Made by a program: the position numbers and the translations under genes. 64,000 nucleotides of DNA, taken from Hydrogenophaga sp. GTDB taxonomy: Bacteria > Pseudomonadota > Gammaproteobacteria > Burkholderiales > Burkholderiaceae_C. Shown in pieces: positions 29,019 through 38,201 of the stretch; the first letter of the stretch is position 1; each line of letters begins with the position of its first letter. The notes under the pieces were generated by a model. The model did no database searches. It was not told the origin of the DNA and saw nothing but the letters and a program-made list of their open reading frames with translations. The stretch is taken from the NCBI RefSeq assembly GCF_030373225.1, contig NZ_JAUCZG010000006.1:87159-151158 (forward strand). The letters are read 5' to 3'.

Positions 29019-30311
29019 ATGGTCCCCCACCTCGTCACTGCCCTGACCGGCCCCATCAACGAGCTTGAGCAGCGCATCCTCGAGTCCACACCGGTGATCG
29101 AGCGGTGGTTCCGGCTGGAGTGGATGGAACACACGCCGCCGTTCTACAGCTCGGTGGACGTGCGCAACGCCGGCTTCAAGCTCGCTCCTGTGGACACCAA
29201 CCTCTTTCCCGGCGGCTGGAACCACCTCACCCCCGAGATGATTCCGCTGGCGGTGCAGGCGGCCATGGCCGCGATCGAAAAGATCTGCCCGGAGGCGAAA
29301 AACCTGCTGCTGATTCCCGAGAACTCCCGCGACTCCTTCTACCTGAGCAACCTGGCCCAGCTGCAGCGCATCTTCTACATGGCCGGTCTCAATGTGCGGC
29401 TGGGCTCCATGTCCAACGACATCAAGGTGCCCACCACGATCGAATTGCCCGGCGGCGAGAAGGTGGTGCTGGAGCCTTTGATCCGCACCAAGCGGCGCCT
29501 GGGCCTGAAGAATTTCGACCCTTGCACCATCCTGCTCAACAACGACCTGAGCGCCGGCGTGCCCGGCATCGTGGAAGACCTGCACGAACAGTACCTGCTG
29601 CCGCCGTTGCACGGAGGCTGGCCGACGCGGCGCAAGAGCCACCACTTCAAGGCCTACGAGGAGGTGTCCAAGCGCTTCGGCAAGCTGCTGGGCATGGACC
29701 ACTGGCTGATCAACCCGATGTTCAACCAGTGTGGCGAGGTCGACTTCAACACCGACGCGGGGCTCGAGTGCCTGCGCAGCAACACCGACGCCTTGCTGGG
29801 CAAGATCCGCCGCAAGTACAAGGAATACGGCATCAACGAGAAGCCGTTTGTGGTCGTGAAAGCCGACAACGGCACCGGCGGCATGGGCATCCTCACGGTG
29901 CGGGACGCCCGCGAGATCGACAACCTCCCGGACAAGACCCGGGCCCACATGGCCGTGACGCAGGCCGGGCAGGCGGTGCACGAGGTGATCATCCAGGAAG
30001 GGGTGCTGACCAACGAGCGCATCAACAGCGCCGTGGCCGAACCGGTGGTCTACATGATGGACCGCTATGTGGTCGGCGGCTTCTACCGCGTGCATGCCGA
30101 CCGCGGTGTGGACGAAAACCTCAACGCCCCCGGCTCCAGCTACGTGCCGCTGGCTTTCGAGCAGAGCGCCCAGCTGCCGCAGCCCGGTGTGAAGCCGGGT
30201 GCCAGCGTGCCCAACCGCTTCTACATGTACGGGGTGATCGGCCGTCTGGCCATGCTCGCGGCCAGTTACGAGCTGGAAGCGACCGACCCCGACGCCGAGG
30301 TCTACGAATGA
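29019..30311 (+). CDS. gshA: Glutamate-cysteine ligase (proteobacterial GshA type)
   Basis: From the ATG at 29019 the product is 430 aa. It matches the betaproteobacterial glutamate-cysteine ligase family rather than the E. coli form: [35 protein letters not shown], and an ATP-grasp-like stretch [17 protein letters not shown]. It makes gamma-glutamylcysteine, the first step of glutathione synthesis. The partner gshB lies about 3.3 kb downstream on the same strand, separated by kup and a BenE-like gene. The track's 20 upstream residues cover the promoter and are rejected. Confidence 0.9.
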   Translation: MVPHLVTALTGPINELEQRILESTPVIERWFRLEWMEHTPPFYSSVDVRNAGFKLAPVDTNLFPGGWNHLTPEMIPLAVQAAMAAIEKICPEAKNLLLIPENSRDSFYLSNLAQLQRIFYMAGLNVRLGSMSNDIKVPTTIELPGGEKVVLEPLIRTKRRLGLKNFDPCTILLNNDLSAGVPGIVEDLHEQYLLPPLHGGWPTRRKSHHFKAYEEVSKRFGKLLGMDHWLINPMFNQCGEVDFNTDAGLECLRSNTDALLGKIRRKYKEYGINEKPFVVVKADNGTGGMGILTVRDAREIDNLPDKTRAHMAVTQAGQAVHEVIIQEGVLTNERINSAVAEPVVYMMDRYVVGGFYRVHADRGVDENLNAPGSSYVPLAFEQSAQLPQPGVKPGASVPNRFYMYGVIGRLAMLAASYELEATDPDAEVYE

Positions 30312-30412
30312 GTTGCTGCGGCGCAACATAAACCCAGAAGCCGCGTTTTGGGGCGCCCAGCCCACCGACACGCCGGCCGGCACAGGCGCAGAATCGCGAT
30401 CCCCGGACAACG

Positions 30413-30440
30413 AACCCAGGCCCAAAAGGCCGGGTTTTTT
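30413..30440 (+). terminator. Rho-independent terminator between gshA and kup
   Basis: AACCC-A-GGCC / GGCCGGGTT stem with loop CAAAA and a six-base T-run. It ends one base before the best kup start codon (GTG at 30442), leaving no room for a ribosome-binding site between them. Confidence 0.8.
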
Positions 30441-30441
30441 C

Positions 30442-32310
30442 GTGTCAGCTTCCAAATCGTCTCTTGCCGCGCTCACCCTGGGCGCCATCGGCGTGGTCTA
30501 TGGCGACATCGGCACCAGCGTGCTGTACGCCGTCAAGGAGGTCTTCGGATCCGGCCACGTCGAGTTCACCCACGCCAATGTCTACGGCGTCCTGTCCATC
30601 CTGTTCTGGACGCTCACCGTCATCGTCTCGCTGAAGTACGTGCTGCTGGTGCTGCGGGCGGACAACGGCGGTGAGGGCGGCCTGATCGCGATGCTGGCGC
30701 TGGCCTCCACCGCGGTGAAAGACCGGCCCGGGCTGCGCCAGGCCCTGCTGGCCATCGGCATCTTCGGCACGGCGCTCTTCTATGGCGACGGCGTCATCAC
30801 GCCGGCCATCTCGGTGCTCTCGGCGGTCGAGGGCCTGGAGGTGATCTCGCCGGCCTTTCGCCAGTACGTGGTGCCGATCACGCTGGTGGTGCTGTTCGCG
30901 CTGTTCGCGGTGCAAAAACGCGGCACCGGCGGCATCGGCCGGTTTTTCGGCCCGATCACGGTGGTGTGGTTCATCACCATCGCGGTGCTCGGCGTGGTGC
31001 AGATCGTGGACCACCCGGAGATCCTGGCCGCGCTCAGTCCGCACCATGCGCTGCGCTTCATGTGGCAGCAGCCCGGCACCACCTTCATCATCCTGGGCGC
31101 GGTGGTGCTCTGCGTCACCGGTGCCGAAGCGCTCTATGCCGACCTCGGCCACTTCGGCAAGAAGCCGATCCGGCTGGCCTGGTTCCTGGTGGTCATGCCC
31201 TGCCTCACGCTGAACTACTTCGGCCAGGGCGCCCTGTTGCTGGCCCGGCCGCAAGCCGTGGTCAACCCCTTCTTCAACATGGCGCCCGACTGGCTGCTGC
31301 TGCCCCTGGTGCTGCTGGCCACCATGGCCACGGTGATCGCCTCGCAGGCGCTCATCACCGGGGCCTTCAGCGTGACCAAGCAGGCCATGCAGCTGGGCTA
31401 TCTGCCGCGGCTGCAGGTGCAGCACACCAGCGAGCACGACACCGGCCAGATCTACATGCCCTTCGTCAACTGGGCGCTGTTCGCTGCGATCGTGCTGGCG
31501 GTGGTGATGTTCCGGTCGTCGACCAACCTGGCTGCGGCCTACGGCATCGCGGTCACGCTGGACATGTTGATCACCACCGTGCTCACCTTCTACGTGATCC
31601 GCTACAGCTGGAAGTACCCGCTGTGGCTGTGTCTGGCGGCCACCGGCTTTTTCTTCGTGGTGGATCTCGCGTTCTTCACCTCCAACCTGCTCAAGCTGTT
31701 CGCCGGCGGCTGGTTCCCGCTGCTCATCGGCGGCGTGGTGTTCACGCTCATGATGACCTGGAAGCGCGGCCGCAGCCTCATGGCCCAGGCCCAGCAAGCC
31801 GATGCACTGGACCTGCCGAGTTTTCTGGAAGCCGTTTTCGTGAGCCCGCCGGTGCGGGTCGCCGGCACCGCCGTGTTCCTCACCGCCGAGCCGGGCACCG
31901 TGCCCAACGCCATGCTGCACAACCTCAAGCACAACAAGGTGCTGCACGAGCAGAACCTGTTCGTGACCGTGCGCAGCCACGAAGTGCCCTGGATCGCCGC
32001 CGGCCAGCGCCTGCAGATGCAGGCGCTGGCGCACGACTGCTGGGCCGTGACGCTGAACTACGGCTTCAAGGACGAGCCCGACGTGCCCAAGGCCTTGCAG
32101 CTCATGCGGGGACACGGCTGTGAACTCGAACCCATGACCACCAGCTACTTCTTGTCCCGCGATGTCGTCACACCCACGCTGGGCGGCGGCATGGCGCCAT
32201 GGCGCGAAAAGCTGTTCGCCCAGATGCACCACAACGCCAGCGCGGCCGCGCAGTTCCTGCACCTGCCGAACAACGCGGTCATCGAGCTGGGCTCGAAAAT
32301 CGAAATCTAG
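30442..32310 (+). CDS. kup: Low-affinity potassium uptake protein Kup
   Basis: I choose the GTG at 30442: it gives 622 aa, exactly the usual Kup length, and the normal N-terminus [30 protein letters not shown]. The track's TTG at 30313 adds 43 residues that span a terminator. About 12 membrane helices in the first 430 residues are followed by a C-terminal cytoplasmic domain. Family motifs: [19 protein letters not shown] and [19 protein letters not shown]. It is a proton-coupled K+ importer of the inner membrane. The immediate upstream terminator is odd (see findings). Confidence 0.93.
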   Translation: MSASKSSLAALTLGAIGVVYGDIGTSVLYAVKEVFGSGHVEFTHANVYGVLSILFWTLTVIVSLKYVLLVLRADNGGEGGLIAMLALASTAVKDRPGLRQALLAIGIFGTALFYGDGVITPAISVLSAVEGLEVISPAFRQYVVPITLVVLFALFAVQKRGTGGIGRFFGPITVVWFITIAVLGVVQIVDHPEILAALSPHHALRFMWQQPGTTFIILGAVVLCVTGAEALYADLGHFGKKPIRLAWFLVVMPCLTLNYFGQGALLLARPQAVVNPFFNMAPDWLLLPLVLLATMATVIASQALITGAFSVTKQAMQLGYLPRLQVQHTSEHDTGQIYMPFVNWALFAAIVLAVVMFRSSTNLAAAYGIAVTLDMLITTVLTFYVIRYSWKYPLWLCLAATGFFFVVDLAFFTSNLLKLFAGGWFPLLIGGVVFTLMMTWKRGRSLMAQAQQADALDLPSFLEAVFVSPPVRVAGTAVFLTAEPGTVPNAMLHNLKHNKVLHEQNLFVTVRSHEVPWIAAGQRLQMQALAHDCWAVTLNYGFKDEPDVPKALQLMRGHGCELEPMTTSYFLSRDVVTPTLGGGMAPWREKLFAQMHHNASAAAQFLHLPNNAVIELGSKIEI

Positions 32311-32367
32311 ACAGACCGGCCTGCGCGCTGCGCCGCTTGGGCGGGTGGCTACCCCCACGCCCACCCT

Positions 32368-32439
32368 CCGTTCTGGCTGAGCCTGTCGAAGCCCTCGCCA
32401 ACACCCCGGCATGCCCCTCGACAGGTTCAGGGCGAACGG
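32368..32439. repeat. Dispersed REP-like repeat (family 1), inverted pair with long loop
   Basis: CCGTTCTGGCTGAGCCTGTCGAAG faces CCTCGACAGGTTCAGGGCGAACGG across about 25 bases in the kup-benE gap. It is preceded by a GC-rich stretch vaguely like repeat family 2. Confidence 0.85.
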
Positions 32440-32463
32440 GAGGGGGTTGTCGTTCCGAGCGGC

Positions 32464-33666
32464 ATGGACAATCGCTCCATGGCCTTTCTCCGTGATGTGA
32501 AACTCTCTGCAGCCACCGCCGGCTTCGTCGCGGTGCTGGTGGGCTTCACCAGTTCGGTGGCCATCGTGTTCCAGGCGGCGCAGGCGTTTGGCGCCACGCC
32601 GGCGCAGATCACCTCGTGGATGTGGGCGCTCGGGCTGGGCATGGGTCTGGCCTCGGCCATTCCCTCGCTCATCCTCAAGCAGCCCGTCATGGTCGCCTGG
32701 AGCACACCGGGTGCGGCGGTGCTGGCCACGGCGGGCATCGCCGGGGGCTTCTCCATGGCCGAAGCCATCGGCGCCTTCATGGTCTGCGGCGCACTCATCA
32801 CGCTGGTGGGCGTCACCGGCTGGTTCGAGCGCGTGATGAACCGGATCCCGATGGCGATGGCCGCCGCCTTGCTGGCCGGCGTGCTGGCGCGCTTTGGCCT
32901 GCAGGCCTTTGCTGCTGCGCAAACCGCACTGGTGCTGGTGGTGCTGATGCTGCTGGCCTACCTGCTCGGGCGGCGACTGGCGCCGCGCTATGCGGTGGTG
33001 ATCACGCTGGTGGTGTCCGTGGCCTTCGTGGTGCTGCGCGGCCAGTTCAACGCCGGTTCGCTCACGCTGGCGCTGGCCATGCCGGTCTTCACCGCGCCGG
33101 TGTTCACGCTGGCCGCCCTCACCAGCCTGGCGCTGCCCTTGTTCGTGGTCACCATGGCCTCGCAGAACCTGCCGGGTGTGGCGGCCATCCGCGCAGCGGG
33201 CTACAGCATGCCGATCTCGAAAATCATCACGCTCACCGGCGTGGTCACGCTGCTGCTCGCGCCCTTCGGCGCGTTCGCGCTCAACCTCAGTGCCATCACG
33301 GCGGCCATCTGCATGGGAGAAGAAGCCCACCCCGACCCGAAGAAGCGATACACCGCCGCCGTCACCTGCGGCGCCATCTATGTGCTCATCGGCCTGTTCG
33401 GTGCGGCCGTCACCGGGCTGTTGATCGCGTTCCCGCGCGAGCTGGTGCTGGCCATCGCCGGCATCGCCTTGCTGGGCAGCATCGGTGGCGGCCTGAATGT
33501 GGCTCTGAAGGACGACACCCACCGCGAAGCCGCGCTGATCACGTTTCTGGTCACGCTCAGTGGTGTGGTGATTGCCGGCATCGGTTCGGCCTTCTGGGGC
33601 GTGGTGGCCGGCGCCCTGGCGCTGTTTGTGCAACAGTACGGCCTTCGTCAGAAAAGCAAGCCATGA
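32464..33666 (+). CDS. BenE-family (benzoate/proton symporter-like) membrane transporter
   Basis: The product is 400 aa with about 11-12 hydrophobic helices. It has BenE/YdcO-family features: AGFVAVLVGFTSSVAIVFQAAQAFGATPAQITSWMWALGLGMG, the TPGAAVLATAG loop, and MASQNLPGVAAIRAAGY. Characterised BenE proteins take up benzoate with protons, but the family is broad and the substrate here is not shown. It overlaps gshB by four bases (ATGA), so the two are co-translated although their functions look unrelated. Confidence 0.85.
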   Translation: MDNRSMAFLRDVKLSAATAGFVAVLVGFTSSVAIVFQAAQAFGATPAQITSWMWALGLGMGLASAIPSLILKQPVMVAWSTPGAAVLATAGIAGGFSMAEAIGAFMVCGALITLVGVTGWFERVMNRIPMAMAAALLAGVLARFGLQAFAAAQTALVLVVLMLLAYLLGRRLAPRYAVVITLVVSVAFVVLRGQFNAGSLTLALAMPVFTAPVFTLAALTSLALPLFVVTMASQNLPGVAAIRAAGYSMPISKIITLTGVVTLLLAPFGAFALNLSAITAAICMGEEAHPDPKKRYTAAVTCGAIYVLIGLFGAAVTGLLIAFPRELVLAIAGIALLGSIGGGLNVALKDDTHREAALITFLVTLSGVVIAGIGSAFWGVVAGALALFVQQYGLRQKSKP

Positions 33667-34607
33667 ACATCCTCGTTGTCGCCGACCCGCTGGTCACCTT
33701 CAAGACCTACAAAGACACCACCTTCGCCATGATGCGCGAGCTGCAGAAACGTGGCCACAGCCTGGCCGCCTGCGAGCCGCAGCATCTGCAATGGCAGACC
33801 GGCCAGCCCGTGAGCGCGCTGGTGCGCCGCATCGAGCTCACCGGCGCTGCCGATGACTGGTACCGCGTGCTGCACCAGGGCCGCGAGGCTTTGCACACGT
33901 TCGACGCGGTGCTCATGCGCAAGGACCCACCGTTCGACAGCGAGTTCTTTTATGCCACGCACCTGCTGGAGCAGGCCGAGCGCGAGGGCGCCAGGGTGTT
34001 CAACAGCCCGCGGGCGCTGCGCGACCACCCGGAAAAGCTCGCGCTCATGGAGTTCGCCCGGTTCGCGCCGCCGACCCTGGTCACGCGCTCGCCCGAAGCG
34101 ATCCGCCACTTCCACGCCGAACACAAGGACATCATCCTCAAGCCGCTGGACGGCATGGGGGGCATGGGCATCTTTCGCGTCGGTCCCGACGGCATGAACC
34201 TGGGCTCCATCACCGAAACGCTCAACCAGGGCGGCGCCACCAGCGTGATGGTGCAGGCCTACCTGCCAGCCATCGTGGAAGGCGACAAACGCCTGCTGCT
34301 CATCGGCGGCAAGGTCGCACCCTTCGTGCTCGCGCGCATTCCTCAAGGCACCGAGCTGCGCGGCAATCTCGCGGTCGGTGGCAAGGGCGTGGCCCAGCCG
34401 CTGAGCGATACCGACCGCGCGATCGCCGAAGTGGTCGCGCCCATCCTCGCTGCGCGCGGCCTGCTGCTGGTGGGGCTGGACATGATCGGCGACAAGGTGA
34501 CCGAGATCAACGTGACCAGCCCGACCTGTTTCCAGGAAATCCTGCAGCAGACCGGCTTCGATGTGCCGGCGATGTTCGTCGATGCGCTGGAAGCGGCGAT
34601 GGCATGA
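33663..34607 (+). CDS. gshB: Glutathione synthetase
   Basis: The product is 314 aa from the ATG at 33663, overlapping the previous stop; the long track ORF from 32616 is a frame extension through the BenE-like gene. It has an ATP-grasp fold with [40 protein letters not shown] (glycine-rich ATP loop), [15 protein letters not shown] and [13 protein letters not shown]. It adds glycine to gamma-glutamylcysteine. With gshA upstream the window encodes the whole glutathione pathway. Cytoplasmic. Confidence 0.96.
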   Translation: MNILVVADPLVTFKTYKDTTFAMMRELQKRGHSLAACEPQHLQWQTGQPVSALVRRIELTGAADDWYRVLHQGREALHTFDAVLMRKDPPFDSEFFYATHLLEQAEREGARVFNSPRALRDHPEKLALMEFARFAPPTLVTRSPEAIRHFHAEHKDIILKPLDGMGGMGIFRVGPDGMNLGSITETLNQGGATSVMVQAYLPAIVEGDKRLLLIGGKVAPFVLARIPQGTELRGNLAVGGKGVAQPLSDTDRAIAEVVAPILAARGLLLVGLDMIGDKVTEINVTSPTCFQEILQQTGFDVPAMFVDALEAAMA

Positions 34608-34942
34608 GCGAAGAAGACGAGGAAGCCGCAGCGCCGGGCCGCCCCAGGCAAGGCGAGCCCCCTCTGGGGGCAGCGACCCGCGAAGCGGCGCAGCGTGGGG
34701 GCTCTGATGGTCAGCCTCGCAACCCGCTGCACGGCCTGACGCTGGAGGCCATCGTCACCGCGCTGGCCGACCACTACGGCTGGGAAGAACTCGGCCGGCG
34801 CATTCCGGTGCGCTGTTTCAACCTGGACCCCAGCGTGGGTTCGAGCCTGCGGTTTCTGCGCAAGACACCGTGGGCCCGCGAAAAGGTCGAGGGGCTGTAC
34901 CTCTTCATGCTGCGCGAAGAGCGCCGCGCCGGCCGGGGCTGA
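34604..34942 (+). CDS. VF530-family DNA-binding-type small protein with a repeat-derived N-terminus
   Basis: The product is 112 aa. Residues ~43-107 match the VF530 (DUF2132) family: [57 protein letters not shown]. The family has a small helical fold with a suggested nucleic-acid role; function is unproven. The first ~38 residues ([26 protein letters not shown]) are encoded by dispersed repeat family 2. Overlaps gshB by four bases. Confidence 0.8.
   Translation: MSEEDEEAAAPGRPRQGEPPLGAATREAAQRGGSDGQPRNPLHGLTLEAIVTALADHYGWEELGRRIPVRCFNLDPSVGSSLRFLRKTPWAREKVEGLYLFMLREERRAGRG
34633..34702. repeat. GC-rich dispersed repeat (family 2) inside a coding sequence
   Basis: Reads GCCGGGCCGCCCCAGGC ... 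GCCCCCTCTGGGGGCAGCGACCCGCG ... GCAGCGTGGGGGC. It is the reverse complement of the 40103 copy. It lies in frame at the N-terminus of the VF530-family gene. Confidence 0.8.
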
Positions 34943-34964
34943 AGGGCACTGCGGCCGGCGGTGC

Positions 34965-35297
34965 TCAGTGCACCGTGGCCCTGGAAAACACGTTGAGCAC
35001 CACCACGCCGGCAATGATCAGGCCCATGCCGAGCAGGCCAGCGGCGTCGATGCGCTGCCCGTAGAGCAGCCAGGCCACGGCGGTGATCAGCACGATGCCC
35101 AGGCCCGACCAGACCGCGTAGGCAACACCCACCGGCACGCTTTTGAGCACCACCGACAGGCAGTAGAACGCCACGCCATAGCCCACCACGACGATCAGTG
35201 ACGGCACGAGTCGCGTGAAGCCCTCGCTCGCCTTCAAGGCGGTGGTGCCGATCACCTCGGCCACGATGGCCAGTCCCAGCATCATCCAGGCGTTCAA
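34965..35297 (-). CDS. Small multidrug resistance (SMR/EmrE-type) transporter
   Basis: From a TTG at 35297 (GGGAG six bases upstream) the product is 110 aa, the exact EmrE length; the track ORF begins 59 residues too early. There are four membrane helices with the EmrE signature [17 protein letters not shown] (the membrane Glu that exchanges protons and drug) and [16 protein letters not shown]. It probably works as a dimer exporting cationic compounds from the inner membrane. It is divergent from the alpha/beta hydrolase gene. Confidence 0.9.
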   Translation of the reverse strand: MNAWMMLGLAIVAEVIGTTALKASEGFTRLVPSLIVVVGYGVAFYCLSVVLKSVPVGVAYAVWSGLGIVLITAVAWLLYGQRIDAAGLLGMGLIIAGVVVLNVFSRATVH

Positions 35298-35434
35298 TCG
35301 GTGGTCTCCCCTGGGGTTCAAAGTTGTCTGAAGAAGGCAGACTCTGCCACAGCAAGGCATCGGTTGTCTGTCCGCTGCCAACGCCTGAGTGGGCAGAATG
35401 CCCGGACGCGCCCTCGGTGGGCAGGAGGAAACCG

Positions 35435-36376
35435 ATGCGGATACGGAAGTTTTTCGGCCTGGCGGTGCTGGCACTGCTGGGCCTGGCGGGTGTCTGGGTG
35501 GCGACGAACTGGGCGCCCGATCGCCCGGTGGCGTCGCTCAAGGCCCGCTGGGCTCCCGCGCCCTCGCAGTTCGTTCCGATCGCGGGCATGGACGTGCACC
35601 TTCGCGATGAGGGTCCGCGTGACGACCCGCTGCCCATCGTGCTGGTGCACGGCACCTCCGCCAGCCTGCACACCTGGGACGGCTGGGTCGAGGCCCTCGC
35701 AGGGCAGCATCGCGTGATCCGCGTCGACCTGCCTGGGTTCGGACTCACCGGGCCATCACCCGACGGAGACTACAGCCTGCCCGCTTATGCGCGCTTCATC
35801 GTGCAGGTGATGGACCAACTGGGCGTGCAGCAGGCCGTGCTGGCAGGCAACTCCCTGGGTGGGGCGGTGGCCTGGAAAACCGCCGTGGACCACCCGGCCC
35901 GCGTCGGCAAGCTGGTGCTGGTGGATGCGGCCGGCTACCCGATGGCGGCGCAGTCCATTCCCCTGGGTTTTCGGCTGGCGAGCATGCCGGCACTCGCGCC
36001 CCTGCTGCGCAACGTGCTGCCCCGGGGGCTGGTCGCATCGAGCGTGCGCAATGTGTATGCCGACCCCGACAAGGTCACGCCGGCGCTGATCGACCGCTAC
36101 CTTGAACTGAGCTTGCGTGAAGGCAACCGCGAGGCGCTGCGCGCCCGTCTGCAGGCCGGCAACGAAGCGTTCACCGCGCAGATCGCGCAAATCAGGCAAC
36201 CCACGCTGGTGCTGTGGGGCGCGCAAGACCGTCTGATCCCGCCGTCGCAGGCGCAGCACTTTGCCCGCGACATCCAGGGCAGCCAGGTGCAGGTGTTCGA
36301 AGGCCTGGGCCATGTTCCCCACGAGGAGGACCCCGCTCGCACCGTGGCGGCGGTGCAGGCGTTTCTCGGGCAGTGA
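35435..36376 (+). CDS. Alpha/beta hydrolase, membrane-anchored or exported
   Basis: From the ATG at 35435 (AGGAGGA upstream) the product is 313 aa. The N-terminus [23 protein letters not shown] is a signal anchor. The hydrolase core has the oxyanion motif [13 protein letters not shown], nucleophile elbow GNSLGG, acid in [10 protein letters not shown], and His in [12 protein letters not shown]. It resembles esterases or haloalkane-type hydrolases; the substrate is not predictable from sequence alone. It probably faces the periplasm. A standalone gene with the SMR transporter divergent and an ABC operon convergent. Confidence 0.88.
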   Translation: MRIRKFFGLAVLALLGLAGVWVATNWAPDRPVASLKARWAPAPSQFVPIAGMDVHLRDEGPRDDPLPIVLVHGTSASLHTWDGWVEALAGQHRVIRVDLPGFGLTGPSPDGDYSLPAYARFIVQVMDQLGVQQAVLAGNSLGGAVAWKTAVDHPARVGKLVLVDAAGYPMAAQSIPLGFRLASMPALAPLLRNVLPRGLVASSVRNVYADPDKVTPALIDRYLELSLREGNREALRARLQAGNEAFTAQIAQIRQPTLVLWGAQDRLIPPSQAQHFARDIQGSQVQVFEGLGHVPHEEDPARTVAAVQAFLGQ

Positions 36377-36481
36377 AAGGGCGGCCCATGCCGCCTGTGA
36401 ACAGTCGCCCGGACCGGGGACCGCGCACCCGTTCCCCGCCTTCAGATGGCACCAGGCATGAACGTCACGCCGCGCGCTGCG

Positions 36482-37309
36482 TCACAACTTTTCCGTCTCG
36501 CCCGACTTCGGTTGCCACTTCATCAGCCGTTTCTCGATCTTGCCCACCATCGCATCGAGCGTCAGCGCAAAACCGGTGAGCACCACGATGCCGGCCATGA
36601 CGGTGTTGATGTCGAAGCTGCCCTCGGCCTGCAGAATCAGGTAGCCCACACCCTGGCTCGAACCGAGGTACTCGCCCACCACCGCACCCACGAAGGCCAG
36701 GCCCACCGAGGTGTGCAGCGAGCTGAACACCCAGCTGGTGGCGCTGGGCAGGTACACATGGCGCAGCAGCTGCTTCTGGCTCGCGCCCAGCATGCGCGCG
36801 TTGGCGAGGATGACCGGGCTCACTTCCTTCACGCCCTGGTAGACGTTGAAGAACACGATGAAGAACACCAGCGTGACACCCAGCGCCACCTTGCTCGCGA
36901 TGCCCAGCCCGAACCACACCGCGAAGATGGGCGCCAGGATGATGCGCGGCATCGAGTTCATGGCCTTGATGTAGGGCTCCAGGATGGCCGAGGCCATGGG
37001 CGAGAGTGCCAGCCACAGGCCGCCGCCCAGACCACCGAGCGCGCCAATGGCAAAGGCCAGCACGGTTTCGGTGAGGGTGACGCCCAGGTGCCTGTAGATG
37101 TCGGCGTCGGTGACGAACCAGACCCAGATGCGCTCGGCCACGCGCAGCGGTTCACCGAAGAAGAAAGAGGCCTGGCGATCGTTCTCGAACATGAAGTTCG
37201 GCAACAGGCCGGGCGTGGTCATGGCGTACCAGAACACAATGAGCGCCACCAGCAGACCGACCTGCCACACGCGCAAGTTCCCGGGACGCGGTTTGATGAA
37301 ATTCCACAT
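36482..37309 (-). CDS. ABC transporter permease (nitrate/sulfonate/taurine type)
   Basis: The product is 275 aa with about six helices. The BPD-transport EAA motif is in ILANARMLGASQKQLLRHVYLPSATSWVFSSLHTSVGLAFVGAVVGEYLGSS. It is the third gene of a minus-strand operon (binding protein, ATPase, permease) with gaps of 1-3 bases. The family imports sulfonates, nitrate, HMP-type pyrimidines or aromatic acids; no neighbour fixes the substrate. Confidence 0.88.
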   Translation of the reverse strand: MWNFIKPRPGNLRVWQVGLLVALIVFWYAMTTPGLLPNFMFENDRQASFFFGEPLRVAERIWVWFVTDADIYRHLGVTLTETVLAFAIGALGGLGGGLWLALSPMASAILEPYIKAMNSMPRIILAPIFAVWFGLGIASKVALGVTLVFFIVFFNVYQGVKEVSPVILANARMLGASQKQLLRHVYLPSATSWVFSSLHTSVGLAFVGAVVGEYLGSSQGVGYLILQAEGSFDINTVMAGIVVLTGFALTLDAMVGKIEKRLMKWQPKSGETEKL

Positions 37310-37312
37310 GGC

Positions 37313-38200
37313 TCAGGCCACCTTGAGTTGTTGCTGGTAGCCCTTGAGCACCTCTTCGCGCATCACGGCCCAGATGGCCGCGTGCAGTTCGATGAAGCGG
37401 GCCGTGGTCTTGATTTCGGCCACATCGCGGGGGCGGGGAATGTCGATCACGAACTCACCGATGGGGTGGCTGGCCGGGCCGGCGCTGAGCACCACGACCC
37501 GGTCACTCATCGCGATGGCCTCGTCCAGGTCGTGCGTGATGAACAAGACGGCCTTGCGGCCGTTGCCCCCTTGCGCTTCGCGCTGTCCCCCCGAGGGGGA
37601 GTGCACCGGGCTTGGGGCGGCCCGGCGCCCGCTGCCGGCGGCCCAGAGGTCCAGCACCTCGTTCTCCATCAGTTGCCGTGTCTGGATGTCGAGCGCGGAG
37701 AACGGTTCGTCCATCAGGATGATGTCGGGGTCGAGAACCAGCGTCTGCGCGAGGCTCGCGCGCTTGCGCATGCCGCCGCTCATCTGGTGCGGGTAGCGAT
37801 CGCCGAAGCCGCCCAGGCCCACGCGGCGCAGCCAGTCTTCGGCCTGCGCGCGGGCGTCCGCCTCGGACGCGCCACGGAACGACAGGCCCGCCATCACATT
37901 GCCCAGCGCCGTGCGCCAGGGCATCAGGCTTTCGGTCTGGAACATGTAGCCCGCTCGCGTGTTGATGCCGGTCAGCGGCTGGCCGAACACGCTCACCGTG
38001 CCGGTGCTCGGGGAAAGCAGGCCCGCTGCGACGTTGAGCAGTGTGCTCTTGCCGCAGCCGGTCGGCCCCACCACGCTGACGAATTCACCAGCGCCCACGG
38101 TCAGTGTCACATCGCGCACGGCGGTGTAGCGCTGACCGGGGTCGTCCTTGCTGATGAACGTGCAGGAGACATCCTGCAGATCGATCGCTGGACTGGTCAC
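37313..38200 (-). CDS. ABC transporter ATPase (nitrate/sulfonate type) with a repeat-derived insertion
   Basis: The product is 295 aa, about 25 longer than expected for the family. Walker A is GPTGCGKST (45-53), signature MSGGMRKRASLAQ (140-152), Walker B DIILMDEP (159-166), and the H-loop is FITHD (His223). Residues ~189-214 (GSGRRAAPSPVHSPSGGQRE...) are encoded by dispersed repeat family 2 and lie between the D-loop and the H-loop, where homologues go from LDLWAA almost directly to RKAVLF. All catalytic motifs are intact and the frame is kept, so it may still function. Confidence 0.88.
   Translation of the reverse strand: MTSPAIDLQDVSCTFISKDDPGQRYTAVRDVTLTVGAGEFVSVVGPTGCGKSTLLNVAAGLLSPSTGTVSVFGQPLTGINTRAGYMFQTESLMPWRTALGNVMAGLSFRGASEADARAQAEDWLRRVGLGGFGDRYPHQMSGGMRKRASLAQTLVLDPDIILMDEPFSALDIQTRQLMENEVLDLWAAGSGRRAAPSPVHSPSGGQREAQGGNGRKAVLFITHDLDEAIAMSDRVVVLSAGPASHPIGEFVIDIPRPRDVAEIKTTARFIELHAAIWAVMREEVLKGYQQQLKVA
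37564..37638. repeat. GC-rich dispersed repeat (family 2) inside the ABC ATPase gene
   Basis: GCCCCCTTGCGCTTCGCGCTGTCCCCCCGAGGGGG ... GGGCTTGGGGCGGCCCGGCG. It shares the opposed C-run/G-run and the TTGGGGCGGCCCGGCG end with the copy at 40103. It sits in frame in the coding sequence; the right boundary is approximate. Confidence 0.82.
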
Positions 38201-38201
38201 T

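Noticed and set aside
30445-33633. 1062-aa minus-strand ORF opposite kup and the BenE-like gene
   Set aside because: His/Gln/Arg/Glu-rich low-complexity translation with no motif; shadow of two well-supported membrane proteins.
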